From Nitrosomonas sp. (GTDB lineage Bacteria; Pseudomonadota; Gammaproteobacteria; Burkholderiales; Nitrosomonadaceae), in the NCBI RefSeq assembly GCF_019752415.1, contig NZ_JAIEME010000001.1:1-47380 (forward strand): a stretch of DNA of 47,380 bases. Reading direction: 5' to 3'. This document shows positions 17,087 through 26,671 of this stretch, one piece after another. Below the pieces are notes generated by a model. It was not told the origin of the DNA and ran no database searches. It was given only the letters and a program-made list of their open reading frames with translations. A program made the translations under genes and the position numbers. Position 1 is the stretch's first letter. Each line of letters starts with the position of its first letter.

Positions 17087-17380
17087 ATGAATAGATGGCA
17101 GGAAATTTTAGTGATTGTGATGTTAATGACTGGCCCAATCACTCAAGCAATGGCCGGGTGGCAAAGTAGTGCCTCAAACTATTATCGTACTGGCAGCAAC
17201 TCGCTCACGGATATCACCGAGCAGAAAGCGATTGCGATTGCACAACAGCATTTCAAAGGCCGTGTGCTCGCAATCAATCATGATGACAATATTTATCGAA
17301 TAAAAATACTCAGTAATCAAGGAACAATCCACACCATCCTGATCAACGCGAGGGATGGATCGGTAATATCCACCCACTAA
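17087..17380 (+). CDS. PepSY-domain secreted protein
   Basis: The 97-residue product has a signal peptide (about 1-23, cut after AMA) and a single PepSY domain: ITEQKAIAIAQQHFKGRVLAI, YRIKILSNQGTIHTI, and INARDGSVIS. PepSY domains occur in small periplasmic proteins encoded next to PhoPQ-type or metal-responsive two-component systems. The gene lies 36 bp before the response regulator and is probably co-transcribed; a role as a modulator or target of the sensor is inference. Confidence 0.88.
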   Translation: MNRWQEILVIVMLMTGPITQAMAGWQSSASNYYRTGSNSLTDITEQKAIAIAQQHFKGRVLAINHDDNIYRIKILSNQGTIHTILINARDGSVISTH

Positions 17381-17416
17381 TTCAGATCTTTTTTTCTTAC
17401 TTTCAAAAATAATGAA

Positions 17417-18103
17417 ATGCGCATCCTAGTCATCGAAGATGAAATCAAATTACAAAACCAGATTCGCCAGCAATTGGAATCCGTGGGTTATATGGTTGAC
17501 ACCTGCAGTGATGGCACAGAAGGGTTATTTTTTGCCACGGAATATCCGTTGGATGCCGCCATTATCGATATTGGATTGCCCGGCAAATCCGGATTGGAAA
17601 TTATCAAGGCGCTACGTGAGCAAGGCAGTCTGTTGCCCATTCTGATCCTAACCGCCAGAAGCGGCTGGCAAGACAAAGTTCAAGGTCTGGAAATGGGGGC
17701 AGATGATTACCTCACCAAACCGTTTCAAATGGAGGAACTGCAAGCCAGAGTCAAAGCGCTGCTGCGCCGTGCGACCGGCATACCGCAAACATTACTGAAA
17801 TGCGGCCCCATCACACTGGATGTCACAACTCAATCGGTTACTGTCCATGGAGAAACCATTGAATTGACATCATTTGAATACCGCCTGCTAGAAGAATTGG
17901 TGCGGCATCATGGCGAAATTCTCTCCAAACATACATTGGCCGATTATCTTTATCCGCACGATGAAGACCGTGACAGCAATGTACTCGAAGTCATGGTCGG
18001 GCGTTTGCGCCGCAAATTGGATCCCCAAGGCACACTGAATCCGATTGAAACCATGCGTGGACGAGGTTATCGCTTCACTCTGACCTGCAACAAATCTTCA
18101 TGA
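17417..18103 (+). CDS. OmpR/PhoP-family response regulator
   Basis: The 228-residue protein has a receiver domain (about 1-115) with acidic residues Glu7-Asp8, phosphoacceptor Asp51 in IIDIGLPG, the conserved Thr in LTARSG and Lys in LTKPF. A winged-helix DNA-binding domain (about 128-222) includes LTSFEYRLLEEL, SNVLEVMVGRLRRKL and TMRGRGYRF. It is closest in pattern to PhoP/QseB-type regulators. Its end overlaps the sensor kinase start by 4 nt (ATGA), so the pair is translationally coupled. Metal or cation control is suggested by the His-rich and PepSY neighbours, not proven. Confidence 0.93.
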   Translation: MRILVIEDEIKLQNQIRQQLESVGYMVDTCSDGTEGLFFATEYPLDAAIIDIGLPGKSGLEIIKALREQGSLLPILILTARSGWQDKVQGLEMGADDYLTKPFQMEELQARVKALLRRATGIPQTLLKCGPITLDVTTQSVTVHGETIELTSFEYRLLEELVRHHGEILSKHTLADYLYPHDEDRDSNVLEVMVGRLRRKLDPQGTLNPIETMRGRGYRFTLTCNKSS

Positions 18104-19440
18104 TGTCTTTAAATCAGCGCGTTTTGCTCAGCGCAACCTTGGTTTTACTGATTTTTATCGTCGGAATTGCGTTGGCATTGGATCGCGCATTTTATGACAG
18201 CGCGCGTCTAGGTGTGCAGGATCGTCTATTCGCGAAGCTGCTCATGTTAATGGGGGATTCGGAAGTTGAAGAATCCGGCGTTTTAGATGTACCAGCCAAC
18301 TTGCTCGATGCAGAATTTGGTCACGTAAATTCGGATACTTATGCATTTATCATTGACCGCACCAATGCCATTACCTGGCAATCCACGTCATCGCTCAATG
18401 AAAAAATTCCGGTCGTGGCTCTCCTTGAAAAAGGGAAAAAAGAATTTGCGCAAATTATGATCGACGGCAAGCCCCATTTTATATACAGCTACGGCGTTGC
18501 CTGGGAAACACAATCCGGCAGCTATCCGTTTACCTTCACCGTCATCACTAATACCTTGCTGTTCGAAGCGCAGGTAGAACGCTATCGCGAAGACCTGTGG
18601 GGATGGCTCAGTGTCATGGCTGTTTTGCTATTGGTTACGCAAATGCTGGCATTACGCTGGGGTTTACAACCGATGCGTAAGGTTTCCACGGAACTAGCCG
18701 CAATTGAATCCGGTCAGCAGGAAAACTTGAAAGGTATTTATCCCAGCGAACTAAAGCTGTTAACCGATAGCATCAACTCTTTGATCAACCACGAACACAA
18801 GCAACAGAAACGCTACCGTAACGGTCTGGCCGATTTGGCGCACAGTCTCAAAACACCACTCGCCGTTCTCCAGGGAGCGATCCATGGAGAAGAAGACACG
18901 CAAAACCGGCGCATAACAATTCAAGAACAAATTGACCGCATGGATAACATCATCCAGTATCAGTTACGCCGCGCCGCAACCGCCGGAAGTTCTCCTGGCA
19001 TGGGGCTGATCACCTTACGCCCAATGGTCGACAGAATCGTAACCACCGTTGCAAAAGCTTATCGCAACAAGCATCCGGCAATAACCATCGAGATCGATGA
19101 TGCGATCAGTCTGCGCATCGACGAAGGCGATTTAATGGAATTACTCGGCAATCTGATCGACAACGCTTTTAAATGGTGCCTCCACAACATCCATGTATCC
19201 GCCAAATATCACGAAAACCAAGTGGTTATCCAGGTGAAGGATGATGGCTCCGGCATACAATTGCATGAAATTGACAGAATTTTAGAACGCGGTGTCCGCG
19301 CCGACCAATCTACACCCGGTCACGGCATTGGCTTGGCCATTGTCCGAGATATCATTCAAGTCTACGATGGAGAACTGGCAATTGAAAATAATCGAACCAT
19401 TGGTCTCTGCGTTACTTTGCGCTTAAAGAAAAACAAATAA
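18100..19440 (+). CDS. PhoQ-like sensor histidine kinase
   Basis: This 446-residue inner-membrane sensor has transmembrane segments at about 9-27 and 168-186 flanking a periplasmic domain of about 140 residues. The phosphoacceptor is His248 (AHSLKTPL). The ATPase domain shows an N box (GNLIDNAFKWC), G1 (DDGSGI) and G2 (GHGIGLAIV). The H-box HSLKTPL and size resemble PhoQ. The periplasmic part has several acidic clusters (DSEVEESG, AEFGHVNSD), reminiscent of cation-sensing PhoQ, but homology there is weak. It pairs with the regulator immediately upstream. Confidence 0.92.
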   Translation: MMSLNQRVLLSATLVLLIFIVGIALALDRAFYDSARLGVQDRLFAKLLMLMGDSEVEESGVLDVPANLLDAEFGHVNSDTYAFIIDRTNAITWQSTSSLNEKIPVVALLEKGKKEFAQIMIDGKPHFIYSYGVAWETQSGSYPFTFTVITNTLLFEAQVERYREDLWGWLSVMAVLLLVTQMLALRWGLQPMRKVSTELAAIESGQQENLKGIYPSELKLLTDSINSLINHEHKQQKRYRNGLADLAHSLKTPLAVLQGAIHGEEDTQNRRITIQEQIDRMDNIIQYQLRRAATAGSSPGMGLITLRPMVDRIVTTVAKAYRNKHPAITIEIDDAISLRIDEGDLMELLGNLIDNAFKWCLHNIHVSAKYHENQVVIQVKDDGSGIQLHEIDRILERGVRADQSTPGHGIGLAIVRDIIQVYDGELAIENNRTIGLCVTLRLKKNK

Positions 19441-19600
19441 TCCTAGGCCTGTCGGATAGGAAAATTAGCAGAGCAAATATTGAGAAAGCATTTCAACTGT
19501 GTCAGTTTGATACTTTTTCAGTACCTCTGACTGTGGAACCATACATTTCTTATCGCTATTTTTTAGTTCGATTTCCATCTGAACTAAGGTTTTCTGGGTT

Positions 19601-19860
19601 TTAGCCTGTTGCCATTGCATACATCCGTTTGAAATTATAAGCCATAGCAACGAAGAATTTGCACATTAATTGTAATGATGCACTTCCAGCGATAATTTCA
19701 ATAAATTTGCTCCGCGCTGAGAAGATATCAGGATTAATCCTTACCGTTAACAGCTTCTTTTGCATTCCTTCGAAAGAAAAATTCCTGACGTAACACCTCA
19801 GATTATTACATTATCTGCATCTATCAGCTTATTCAAAAATATCTCCAGTGATTGGATTGC
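19601..19860 (-). pseudogene. C-terminal remnant of a transposase
   Basis: One minus-strand frame from about 19798 to the stop at 19601 reads a 65-residue tail that includes LQLMCKFFVAMAYNFKRMYA. The pattern A-Y-N-F/L-K-R near the end is typical of DDE transposases of IS4/IS5/IS1182-type elements. Upstream another frame continues plausibly (IFLNKLIDADN, about 19806-19850), implying a frameshift. No start or inverted repeats were found, so it is a decayed fragment; the IS family is uncertain. The rest of the 614-bp gap (19441-20054) shows nothing definite. Confidence 0.5.
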
Positions 19861-20054
19861 ACCCAGAGAATGTTGTTTTCTTGTTAACAAATAATTAACA
19901 CCTCAGGCTTTATATTCCCAGTCCAATCAGAAATTAGCGCAATTTAGTTTATTTGAGAAATCTCGGAATATCTCAAGATCCTCGGGATGTTGAAAATGGT
20001 CAGAGATATTGGATTGGAAAAATATTTGTTCTTAAATACTGAAAGGAAATTTGA

Positions 20055-20942
20055 ATGAGAAAAATTTTTGACGAAGTGAGCGTCATTCTGCGTATTTCAG
20101 TGGTCATTTTGAGTGTCGCTGTAGCACCTCAGGTTCTTGCACAAGATGCGGCTGCCAAACGGATCAAAGAATTAGAAGAACGCTTACAGACAATGCAAAA
20201 CGGCATGCAAGCGATGCAGAACGGCATGCAAGCGTTGCAAAGTGAATTGGAAAAAGTACGCACCGAATCTAGTCAAGCAACTCAGAAGATTGAGCATATT
20301 CAACAGAAAGAGAAAGAAAATCTGGCCGAAGAAGAGCAAGGAGGCCGTAAAGGCAATATGGTATTTTTCCGCGGTGGTTTTGCGCATAGCGCTCAACATC
20401 GCGATGGCCTTGTGTTTCATAGTGACGTTGTTAACGCTGGTGCGCAGGATCGGCCTGACAAAAATGCTTGGTATTTTGGCGCCGGTTTTGATTGGAATTT
20501 AACCAAGAATGCTTGGGGTCTAGCACCTAAAACGAGTGTCCTGGCAGAATTGATGATCGAATACAAACAATTCTCGTCGCATGTACAAGGCAATGCACTG
20601 GCCAACATACCCAGCCAATTAGTGGGGGGCACACTAAATCCACACAGTATCACGGTCAGTCAACTATCCATCTACGCGTCGCCAAAAATAAAATTTATGG
20701 AAGGCTCTCGATTGAGACCTTGGATCATTCCTGCCGGTTTCGGTATGCACATCATTAGCCCTCCCGGAGAGTCAGCCTCATTCTTTATTCCAGGCGTCGT
20801 GTTTGGTGGAGGTGTGGATTATCGAATATGGAAAGATTTCTATGCCGGTGTCGATGCGCGCTATCACATCACAGGAGGAAAGAAAGACGGTATTGACGTC
20901 GATGGCGTGACAGCTGGTGGGTACATGGGTATTGGTTTCTAG
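20055..20942 (+). CDS. Outer-membrane barrel protein with N-terminal coiled coil
   Basis: The 295-residue protein has a signal peptide (about 1-29, cut after VLAQ or VLA), a coiled coil (about 33-95) built from MQNGMQA heptads followed by a KE-rich stretch, and a C-terminal beta-barrel-like domain (about 100-295) ending GGYMGIGF with the outer-membrane terminal Phe. Coiled coil plus barrel suggests a trimeric or peptidoglycan-contacting outer-membrane protein. Two perfect-length 21-nt repeats (20192-20212, 20213-20233) encode the heptads. GAAAGGA precedes the ATG. It stands alone with a strong hairpin after it. Specific function unknown. Confidence 0.8.
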   Translation: MRKIFDEVSVILRISVVILSVAVAPQVLAQDAAAKRIKELEERLQTMQNGMQAMQNGMQALQSELEKVRTESSQATQKIEHIQQKEKENLAEEEQGGRKGNMVFFRGGFAHSAQHRDGLVFHSDVVNAGAQDRPDKNAWYFGAGFDWNLTKNAWGLAPKTSVLAELMIEYKQFSSHVQGNALANIPSQLVGGTLNPHSITVSQLSIYASPKIKFMEGSRLRPWIIPAGFGMHIISPPGESASFFIPGVVFGGGVDYRIWKDFYAGVDARYHITGGKKDGIDVDGVTAGGYMGIGF

Positions 20943-20951
20943 TCTTAACTT

Positions 20952-20980
20952 ATGGGGGATGCGCGAAGCGCATCCCCCAT
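20952..20980. terminator. Strong hairpin between convergent genes
   Basis: ATGGGGGATGCGC and GCGCATCCCCCAT form a perfect 13-bp stem with a GAA loop. There is no long T-run on either side, but its position between two convergent genes (ending 20942 and 21056) supports a bidirectional terminator. Confidence 0.7.
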
Positions 20981-21055
20981 CCAAGATTTATTTGGTTAGG
21001 TCAAAGTAATGTTCTTATTCATTCGTTCTTGCCTGGTATCAACTGTGAATTCGCA

Positions 21056-21922
21056 TTATTCAATATTCTGCACCTGTTCCCGCATCTGCTCGATAATTAC
21101 CTTCAATTCCATCGAAATCCGCGATATCTCCAGATCGACCGATTTCGAGCCGATGGTGTTGGCTTCGCGATGCAGTTCCTGCATCATGAAATCCAGTCGT
21201 TTGCCGACAGAACCGCCTTTATTCAGAATGCGTTCCACTTCATCCAGATGCGCTTGCAGGCGGGAGAGTTCTTCATCCACATCAATTTTTCCGGCAAATA
21301 GGGAGATTTCCTGGTGGATGCGGTCATCCTCCTGAGTGCCGAGAATTTCTTCCAAGCGGGTGCGCAGTTTTTCCTCAAACGCGGCAATCAGTGCAGGAAT
21401 ACGCGGGGATGCGGCGATCAGGAGCTGGCGGATCTGGTTGAGGCGCTCTAGCAAAATAGCTTTAAGTTTTTCGCCTTCGCGTATCCGGGCGGCTTTTAAG
21501 TCTTCCAGCGCGCTTTGCAGGAGCATCATGCCGATTTCACCGGATTCCTCCGCGGGGGAGTGGTCGTTTCCCAGCATGCCCGGCCATTTCAAGATTTCCG
21601 ATACCGTTAACGATGGCGCAGCAGGGTGGTGTGTTTTGATCGTGCGTTGTAATAGTAAAAGCTTTTCAAATAATGCGCTATCCAGTTGCTGATTATTTTC
21701 AGCTTGCGTGGAAGGGGAAAAATTTAGGCGGCATTCAACTTTGCCGCGACTAAGTTGGGCGGCCAGCAGTTCCCGCATCGCCGGTTCTTGCTTGCGAAAG
21801 TCGTCCGGCAAGCGGAACTGGACATCCAGATAGCGGTTATTAACAGAACGTATTTCCAGGCTAAAAGAACCATGGGATGTTTCTTGAGTTGCGATGGCGT
21901 AGCCAGTCATGCTAAAAATCAT
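21056..21922 (-). CDS. yicC: YicC-family endoribonuclease
   Basis: The 288-residue protein belongs to the YicC/YloC family, which cleaves single-stranded RNA. Hallmarks are the start MTGYA (residues 4-8), EIRSVNNRYLD and the C-terminal GSVGKRLDFMMQELHREANTIGSKS segment; length is normal. Near the C-terminus a His/Glu/Asp cluster (HLDEVERIL) matches the conserved region. It is the last gene of a five-gene unit, 14 bp after the phosphoesterase gene. In many proteobacteria yicC neighbours gmk/rpoZ; here it does not, at least on this side. Confidence 0.95.
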   Translation of the reverse strand: MIFSMTGYAIATQETSHGSFSLEIRSVNNRYLDVQFRLPDDFRKQEPAMRELLAAQLSRGKVECRLNFSPSTQAENNQQLDSALFEKLLLLQRTIKTHHPAAPSLTVSEILKWPGMLGNDHSPAEESGEIGMMLLQSALEDLKAARIREGEKLKAILLERLNQIRQLLIAASPRIPALIAAFEEKLRTRLEEILGTQEDDRIHQEISLFAGKIDVDEELSRLQAHLDEVERILNKGGSVGKRLDFMMQELHREANTIGSKSVDLEISRISMELKVIIEQMREQVQNIE

Positions 21923-21936
21923 GATAGAAAAACTTC

Positions 21937-22983
21937 CTACTTCAAGAATGGTAATAGAATGGATAAGTCGAAAAAACTATCGTTACAAACTGCCGGAGCC
22001 GGTTTTCGGTCAAGTAAACCGGTTACCGTAAAAGGCATTGCTTGGTTTTCCGGATCAAATAAGATTTGGCTGGCATCGACATATTTGATATCCCCGGGTG
22101 CGTTGAGCCGCCAAAGATTGGGAATTTCGGTGTACGGTTGATTCAGGCAATAGGCCAATGTATCGCCGTGAATTACTAAAACCGGTTTCTTAAATTGCAA
22201 TGCTTTAGTTTTAATCAACTCACGCAGCATCCGGTAACCATCACATTCGGTGCGATTCTCGGCCGAGCAAGCAGGTTTGTCATGATCGAAATCAAACATG
22301 TCCGCATGAAAAACGATTACTATCGCTTGCAAAGATTCTGCCGCTGCAAATAATTGCTGTAGCCATTTCGCATTGGATTGGTCACGATAATCCGCTGCAT
22401 TCAATGCAACCTGGTTATCGCTGCGCAGAATTTCCTTTCTGCCATTATTGGTTCCGGGAATATGCAGTGTCGCGAAAATAACAGAGCCAATTTTCCACAA
22501 GGCATTCTCAATCAAATCTTCCTGTCGGATAAAGCCAGGAATATTTTTGGTTAATTCAAACTGGTCTTGGTAAAAGAAAATCTGACGTAAAGTGTTGAGC
22601 CGCTCCAATTCGTCGTAGCGCATCGACATATTGAACCGGTCACAATCGGTCCAATCATTATCACCGGGCGTATACACTGTTTTATGCGGATTAAGATGCG
22701 CGATTTGCTGGTAATTGTTTTTATACAATTCATCGGTGCAGCTCAACCGGCCTTTCTTGAAATCTCCCAGGTGAATCAACACTGGGGGATTGAGTGCTTT
22801 AATGGCGGTGGCGATTGCGCCATCGGGATGTTCTAGCAGAGCAGATTCCGCATCTGTGTAGGGCATGTCTCCGAGGACAACAAACCGGGTTAATTTTTCA
22901 GCAGCGGGATAGGTTATAACACTTGCGAGTGTAGATGAAGTTAGAGAAATCAGTGATATAAAAAGCCATATCCATTTCACCAT
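21937..22983 (-). CDS. Secreted calcineurin-like metallophosphoesterase
   Basis: The 348-residue protein has a signal peptide (about 1-20). The metal-site motifs of the calcineurin-like fold are readable in order: VVLGDMPY, LIHLGDFK, PGDNDWTDCDR (in place of GNHD), VIVFHADM and VLVIHGDT. The D-N-D variant is common in secreted members of the fold. Substrate is unknown. It lies 9 bp after prfC and 14 bp before yicC, so it is probably co-transcribed with both, though no functional link is obvious. Confidence 0.85.
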   Translation of the reverse strand: MVKWIWLFISLISLTSSTLASVITYPAAEKLTRFVVLGDMPYTDAESALLEHPDGAIATAIKALNPPVLIHLGDFKKGRLSCTDELYKNNYQQIAHLNPHKTVYTPGDNDWTDCDRFNMSMRYDELERLNTLRQIFFYQDQFELTKNIPGFIRQEDLIENALWKIGSVIFATLHIPGTNNGRKEILRSDNQVALNAADYRDQSNAKWLQQLFAAAESLQAIVIVFHADMFDFDHDKPACSAENRTECDGYRMLRELIKTKALQFKKPVLVIHGDTLAYCLNQPYTEIPNLWRLNAPGDIKYVDASQILFDPENQAMPFTVTGLLDRKPAPAVCNDSFFDLSILLPFLK

Positions 22984-22992
22984 GTTTTGTCA

Positions 22993-24603
22993 TTACCCAT
23001 TCATATGACTCTGAAAAACCAGACCGGCATGTTCGCGCAGCTTATGAAAGCGGATGGCGGGCCAGTTGTCTTGTGCAACGCTTAATTCTGCACCGAAGGA
23101 TGCCAGAAAGGTAGGTGCATCCACTGCATCATGGGCGATACGATGTGAATTCGCTTCAATAAACCGCTGCAATTCGCGTGGATCATCGCAGGTAACCCAA
23201 CGCGCCAATTGATATTTAGCCGATGCAATGCGAGCAGCCACGCCGTATTCATGCTGCAGGCGGTGTGCCACCACTTCAAACTGCAATGTACCGACAGCAC
23301 CGAGTAACAACATATTGCCCAAGAGCGGCCGGAATACTTGAATAGCGCCTTCTTCACCCAATTGCGCCAAGCCTAATTTCAGTTGTTTGCTGCGCAGCGG
23401 ATCGGCAATTTCCACGGTGCGAAAAATTTCCGGTGCAAAAAAAGGCAATCCGGTAAATTGTAAAATTTCGCCTTCGGTTAAGGTATCGCCCAGTTGCAAT
23501 GTGCCGTGATTGGGTATGCCGATGATGTCGCCGGGATAGGCCTCCTCAAGAATATCGCGGCGCTGGGATAAAAAGGATACCACCGTGCTGGTGCGGATAT
23601 CTTTGCCGCTGCGCGCGACTTTTAAGTTCATGCCGCGTTTGAAATGTCCAGAACAAACCCGCACGAATGCAATGCGGTCGCGGTGCGCCAGATTCATATT
23701 GGCTTGAATCTTGAATACCATGCCGGAGAATTTTTTTTCATCCGGCAGCACCTCACGTTGGATGGCATTCCGTGATTCAGGCGGCGGCGCCAGATCAACC
23801 AGAGCATCGAGAATTTCCCGAACACCAAAGTTATTGATCGCGGAACCAAAGAAAACCGGCGTTTGTTTACCGGCGAGGAATTCTTTGTGATCGAAAGCCG
23901 GTGAGGCGCCTTTGATTAAATCCATAGCTTGCAATGCGGTGGACAGATCGGTGCCAAAGCGTTTATGCATTTTCGGGTCATCAAAATTCGTGATCACTTC
24001 CTCTTCATTGCCGACCCTATCCGCTCCGGGCTGGAATAAACGCATACAATTGTTTTGCAGGTCGCATACCCCGCGGAAGTTGCGCCCCATGCCAACCGGC
24101 CAGGTAAAGGGTATCGTAGACATCCCGAGAGTGCGTTCAATTTCGTCAATCAGATCGAGCGGTTCGCGGACTTCCCGATCCATTTTATTTACAAAAGTAA
24201 CAATCGGCGTGTTGCGTGCGCGGCAAACTTCCAGCAAGCGCAAGGTTTGTGCTTCCACGCCATTGGCGGCATCGATCACCATCAGCGCGGCATCCACTGC
24301 GGTGAGTACGCGATAGGTATCTTCCGAGAAATCCTGGTGGCCGGGCGTATCCAGCAGATTGATGACGCAATCGCGGTATTCCATTTGCATGACCGAGCTG
24401 GCGACCGAAATGCCGCGTTGCTTTTCAATTTCCATCCAATCCGAAGTCGCATGCCGGCTGGCTTTGCGTGCTTTAACGCTACCGGCAATATGAATGGCGC
24501 CGGCGTACATCAGCAGTTTCTCGGTCAGCGTGGTTTTGCCCGCATCCGGGTGTGAAATAATGGCGAAAGTGCGGCGGCGCGCCACTTCGTTATTAATGCT
24601 CAT
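22993..24603 (-). CDS. prfC: Peptide chain release factor 3
   Basis: This 536-residue GTPase recycles RF1/RF2 from the ribosome. The G motifs are clear: HPDAGKTTL, DTPGHQDF and NKMDRE; the RF3-specific middle and C-terminal domains (FFGSAINNFGVREILD, GAVGTLQFEVVAHRLQHEY) are complete. I use the ATG at 24603 (MSINNEVARRRTFAIISHPD), which matches the family start; an upstream start would add 22 unrelated residues inside the ABC gene. The start overlaps the end of the ATPase gene by 11 nt, giving unusual translational coupling between a transporter and a translation factor. Confidence 0.96.
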   Translation of the reverse strand: MSINNEVARRRTFAIISHPDAGKTTLTEKLLMYAGAIHIAGSVKARKASRHATSDWMEIEKQRGISVASSVMQMEYRDCVINLLDTPGHQDFSEDTYRVLTAVDAALMVIDAANGVEAQTLRLLEVCRARNTPIVTFVNKMDREVREPLDLIDEIERTLGMSTIPFTWPVGMGRNFRGVCDLQNNCMRLFQPGADRVGNEEEVITNFDDPKMHKRFGTDLSTALQAMDLIKGASPAFDHKEFLAGKQTPVFFGSAINNFGVREILDALVDLAPPPESRNAIQREVLPDEKKFSGMVFKIQANMNLAHRDRIAFVRVCSGHFKRGMNLKVARSGKDIRTSTVVSFLSQRRDILEEAYPGDIIGIPNHGTLQLGDTLTEGEILQFTGLPFFAPEIFRTVEIADPLRSKQLKLGLAQLGEEGAIQVFRPLLGNMLLLGAVGTLQFEVVAHRLQHEYGVAARIASAKYQLARWVTCDDPRELQRFIEANSHRIAHDAVDAPTFLASFGAELSVAQDNWPAIRFHKLREHAGLVFQSHMNG

Positions 24604-26671
24604 AATTCTCAGAACCTTGTTCCTGTGGATAAAGAAAACAATGGGCAGTATGCGTTGTACTGAATGCACTGACAGGCGGATAGGTTTCTCGGCAAATAGC
24701 CATCGCTTTAGGGCAACGTGGGTGGAAATGACAACCGGCAGGCGGTGCGGCTGGCGACGGTAGATCGCCTTTTAAATGGATAATTTGCCGATCGGGATCG
24801 GGTTGGATCTGCGGTACAGATGACAGCAGTGCTTGAGTGTAAGGGTGCTTGGGGCGGCCGATTACTTCATCAATGTGTCCATGTTCAACGATCCTTCCCA
24901 GATACATCACAGCAACCTCATCAGCCAAATATTCTACAACAGCGATATTGTGGGTAATAAACAAAAATGCAAGTCCTAAGTTATTCTGCAACGATTTGAG
25001 CAGATTCAAAATTTGCGCCTGAACGGATACGTCCAGAGCGCTGGTCGGTTCATCACAAATTAACAGTTTGGGGTTTACAGCCAAAGCGCGGGCAATCGCG
25101 ATGCGTTGCCGCTGACCACCGGAAAATTCATGCGGAAATCGCCATTTTACATCAGCAGGTAAACCAACGCGCTGCAATAACGCATCAATCTCTTTTTCTC
25201 TGGAAGGAGCGGATGACTGGTTATTGGCGTCCATGTGATCAATTCTTTCAACATGCAGTGCACTCATACCCTCCTGCAGAATTTCAATAATTCGCATGCG
25301 CGGATTCAACGAAGAGTAGGGGTCTTGAAAAATGATCTGAAATTGCGAGCGGATTTGGCGCAATTGGCTTCTGCCTAGCGCGACCAATTCCTGATCTTTG
25401 AAACGCACGCTACCGGCTGTGGGTTGAATCAATTGTAAAATGCTTTTGCCGATCGTTGTTTTACCGCAACCGGACTCACCGACGAGCGCCAAAGTTTTAC
25501 CGGCAGCAATTTTCAGCGATACCCCGTCGACCGCTTTGACATGACCCGCAACGCGTTTGAATAATCCTTTGCGGATCGGGAAATGTACTTTTAGATCGGT
25601 TACCTGTAATAAGAAAGATGCTGTTGACGCGTGTGCTGTTTGTGCAATGTTTACAACATTCCGTATAAGACTGTCTGTCATCAGGTTGCTGGAAACGTGC
25701 ATCGAATCTTTGTTATATAAATGACAGCGAACCTGATGCTGACCGGAAACCGGATGCCACTGCGGAATGGTGTCATGACACAAGGCCAAAGCTTGATTAC
25801 AGCGATCGACGAAACGGCAGCCTGCAAACTGTTGCGATAAGGACGGCACATTGCCATTGATGACAGCCAATGCTTGATCGCGTTTTTGCTTTCCGGGCAA
25901 GGAAGCGAATAACTGCTGTGAATAAGGATGGGCGGGCTGATTAAAAAAATCATCCCGGGTAGCCAGCTCGACAATTTCGCCCGCGTACATCACCGCGATT
26001 CGTTGCGCCATTTCGGCCACTACTCCTAAGTCATGGGTAATCAGCAAAATCGCCATGTTTTTACGTTGCTGGATTTGCCGCATCAAATCCAGCACTTGTG
26101 CTTGTATGGTGACATCCAGCGCAGTCGTCGGTTCATCCGCAATGAGCAATTCAGGTTCTCCGGCAAGCGCCATGGCAATCATGGCGCGCTGTTTCATGCC
26201 GCCGGAAAACTGAAACGGATATTCATGCATGCGGCGCGGCGCATCCGGTATGCCGACTTGTTCCAGCAATTCTTGAATGCGCAGTTGCGCGGCTTGTTGT
26301 GGCAGATTGAGATGCTGCTTCAACACTTCATCAATTTGCTCGGCAATGGTCAAAACCGGGTTCAGGCTCAACATCGGTTCCTGAAAAATCATGCTGATGC
26401 GCTTTCCGCGAATTTTGCGCATTCCGGTTTCGGGCAATTGCAGCACATCGGTGCCATCGATTTTGATCTGACCGGCAACAATTTCACCGGCATCTGGCAG
26501 CAAGCGCATAATCGACAGTGCTGTCATCGATTTGCCACATCCGGATTCGCCCAATAAGGCAAACGTTTCACCTTCTGAAATTTTCAAGGTTAATCCATCG
26601 ACTGCACGTACTGGTGCATCGCCGGTGTGCAGCAGCGTCTGAAGATTTTCTATGTCCAGTAAGGTTTTCAT
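24593..26671 (-). CDS. Double ATPase of a peptide ABC importer (YejF/GsiA type)
   Basis: The 692-residue cytoplasmic protein fuses two Opp/Dpp-type ATPases. Each half has a Walker A (GESGCGKSMTA near 41; GESGCGKTTIG near 388), a signature (SGGMKQRAMIA; SGGQRQRIAIA), Walker B (LLIADEPT; LLICDEPTSALD) and the C-terminal oligopeptide-transporter region with cysteines (CRFVDRCNQALALC; CHFHPRCPKAMAIC). This is the layout of YejF, GsiA and DdpDF-type fusions. The linker (about 305-355) is longer than usual. It overlaps the permease gene by 4 nt and prfC by 11 nt. No substrate-binding protein or second permease is adjacent. Confidence 0.9.
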   Translation of the reverse strand: MKTLLDIENLQTLLHTGDAPVRAVDGLTLKISEGETFALLGESGCGKSMTALSIMRLLPDAGEIVAGQIKIDGTDVLQLPETGMRKIRGKRISMIFQEPMLSLNPVLTIAEQIDEVLKQHLNLPQQAAQLRIQELLEQVGIPDAPRRMHEYPFQFSGGMKQRAMIAMALAGEPELLIADEPTTALDVTIQAQVLDLMRQIQQRKNMAILLITHDLGVVAEMAQRIAVMYAGEIVELATRDDFFNQPAHPYSQQLFASLPGKQKRDQALAVINGNVPSLSQQFAGCRFVDRCNQALALCHDTIPQWHPVSGQHQVRCHLYNKDSMHVSSNLMTDSLIRNVVNIAQTAHASTASFLLQVTDLKVHFPIRKGLFKRVAGHVKAVDGVSLKIAAGKTLALVGESGCGKTTIGKSILQLIQPTAGSVRFKDQELVALGRSQLRQIRSQFQIIFQDPYSSLNPRMRIIEILQEGMSALHVERIDHMDANNQSSAPSREKEIDALLQRVGLPADVKWRFPHEFSGGQRQRIAIARALAVNPKLLICDEPTSALDVSVQAQILNLLKSLQNNLGLAFLFITHNIAVVEYLADEVAVMYLGRIVEHGHIDEVIGRPKHPYTQALLSSVPQIQPDPDRQIIHLKGDLPSPAAPPAGCHFHPRCPKAMAICRETYPPVSAFSTTHTAHCFLYPQEQGSENYEH

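Noticed and set aside
19465-19650. 61-codon minus-strand frame
   Set aside because: Starts at TTG inside the transposase remnant in another frame; no ribosome site and no recognisable domain, so only low support for a gene.
24055-24555. 166-codon plus-strand frame
   Set aside because: Antisense to the G domain of prfC; no start signal.
26033-26557. 174-codon plus-strand frame
   Set aside because: Antisense to the first ATPase half of the ABC protein.
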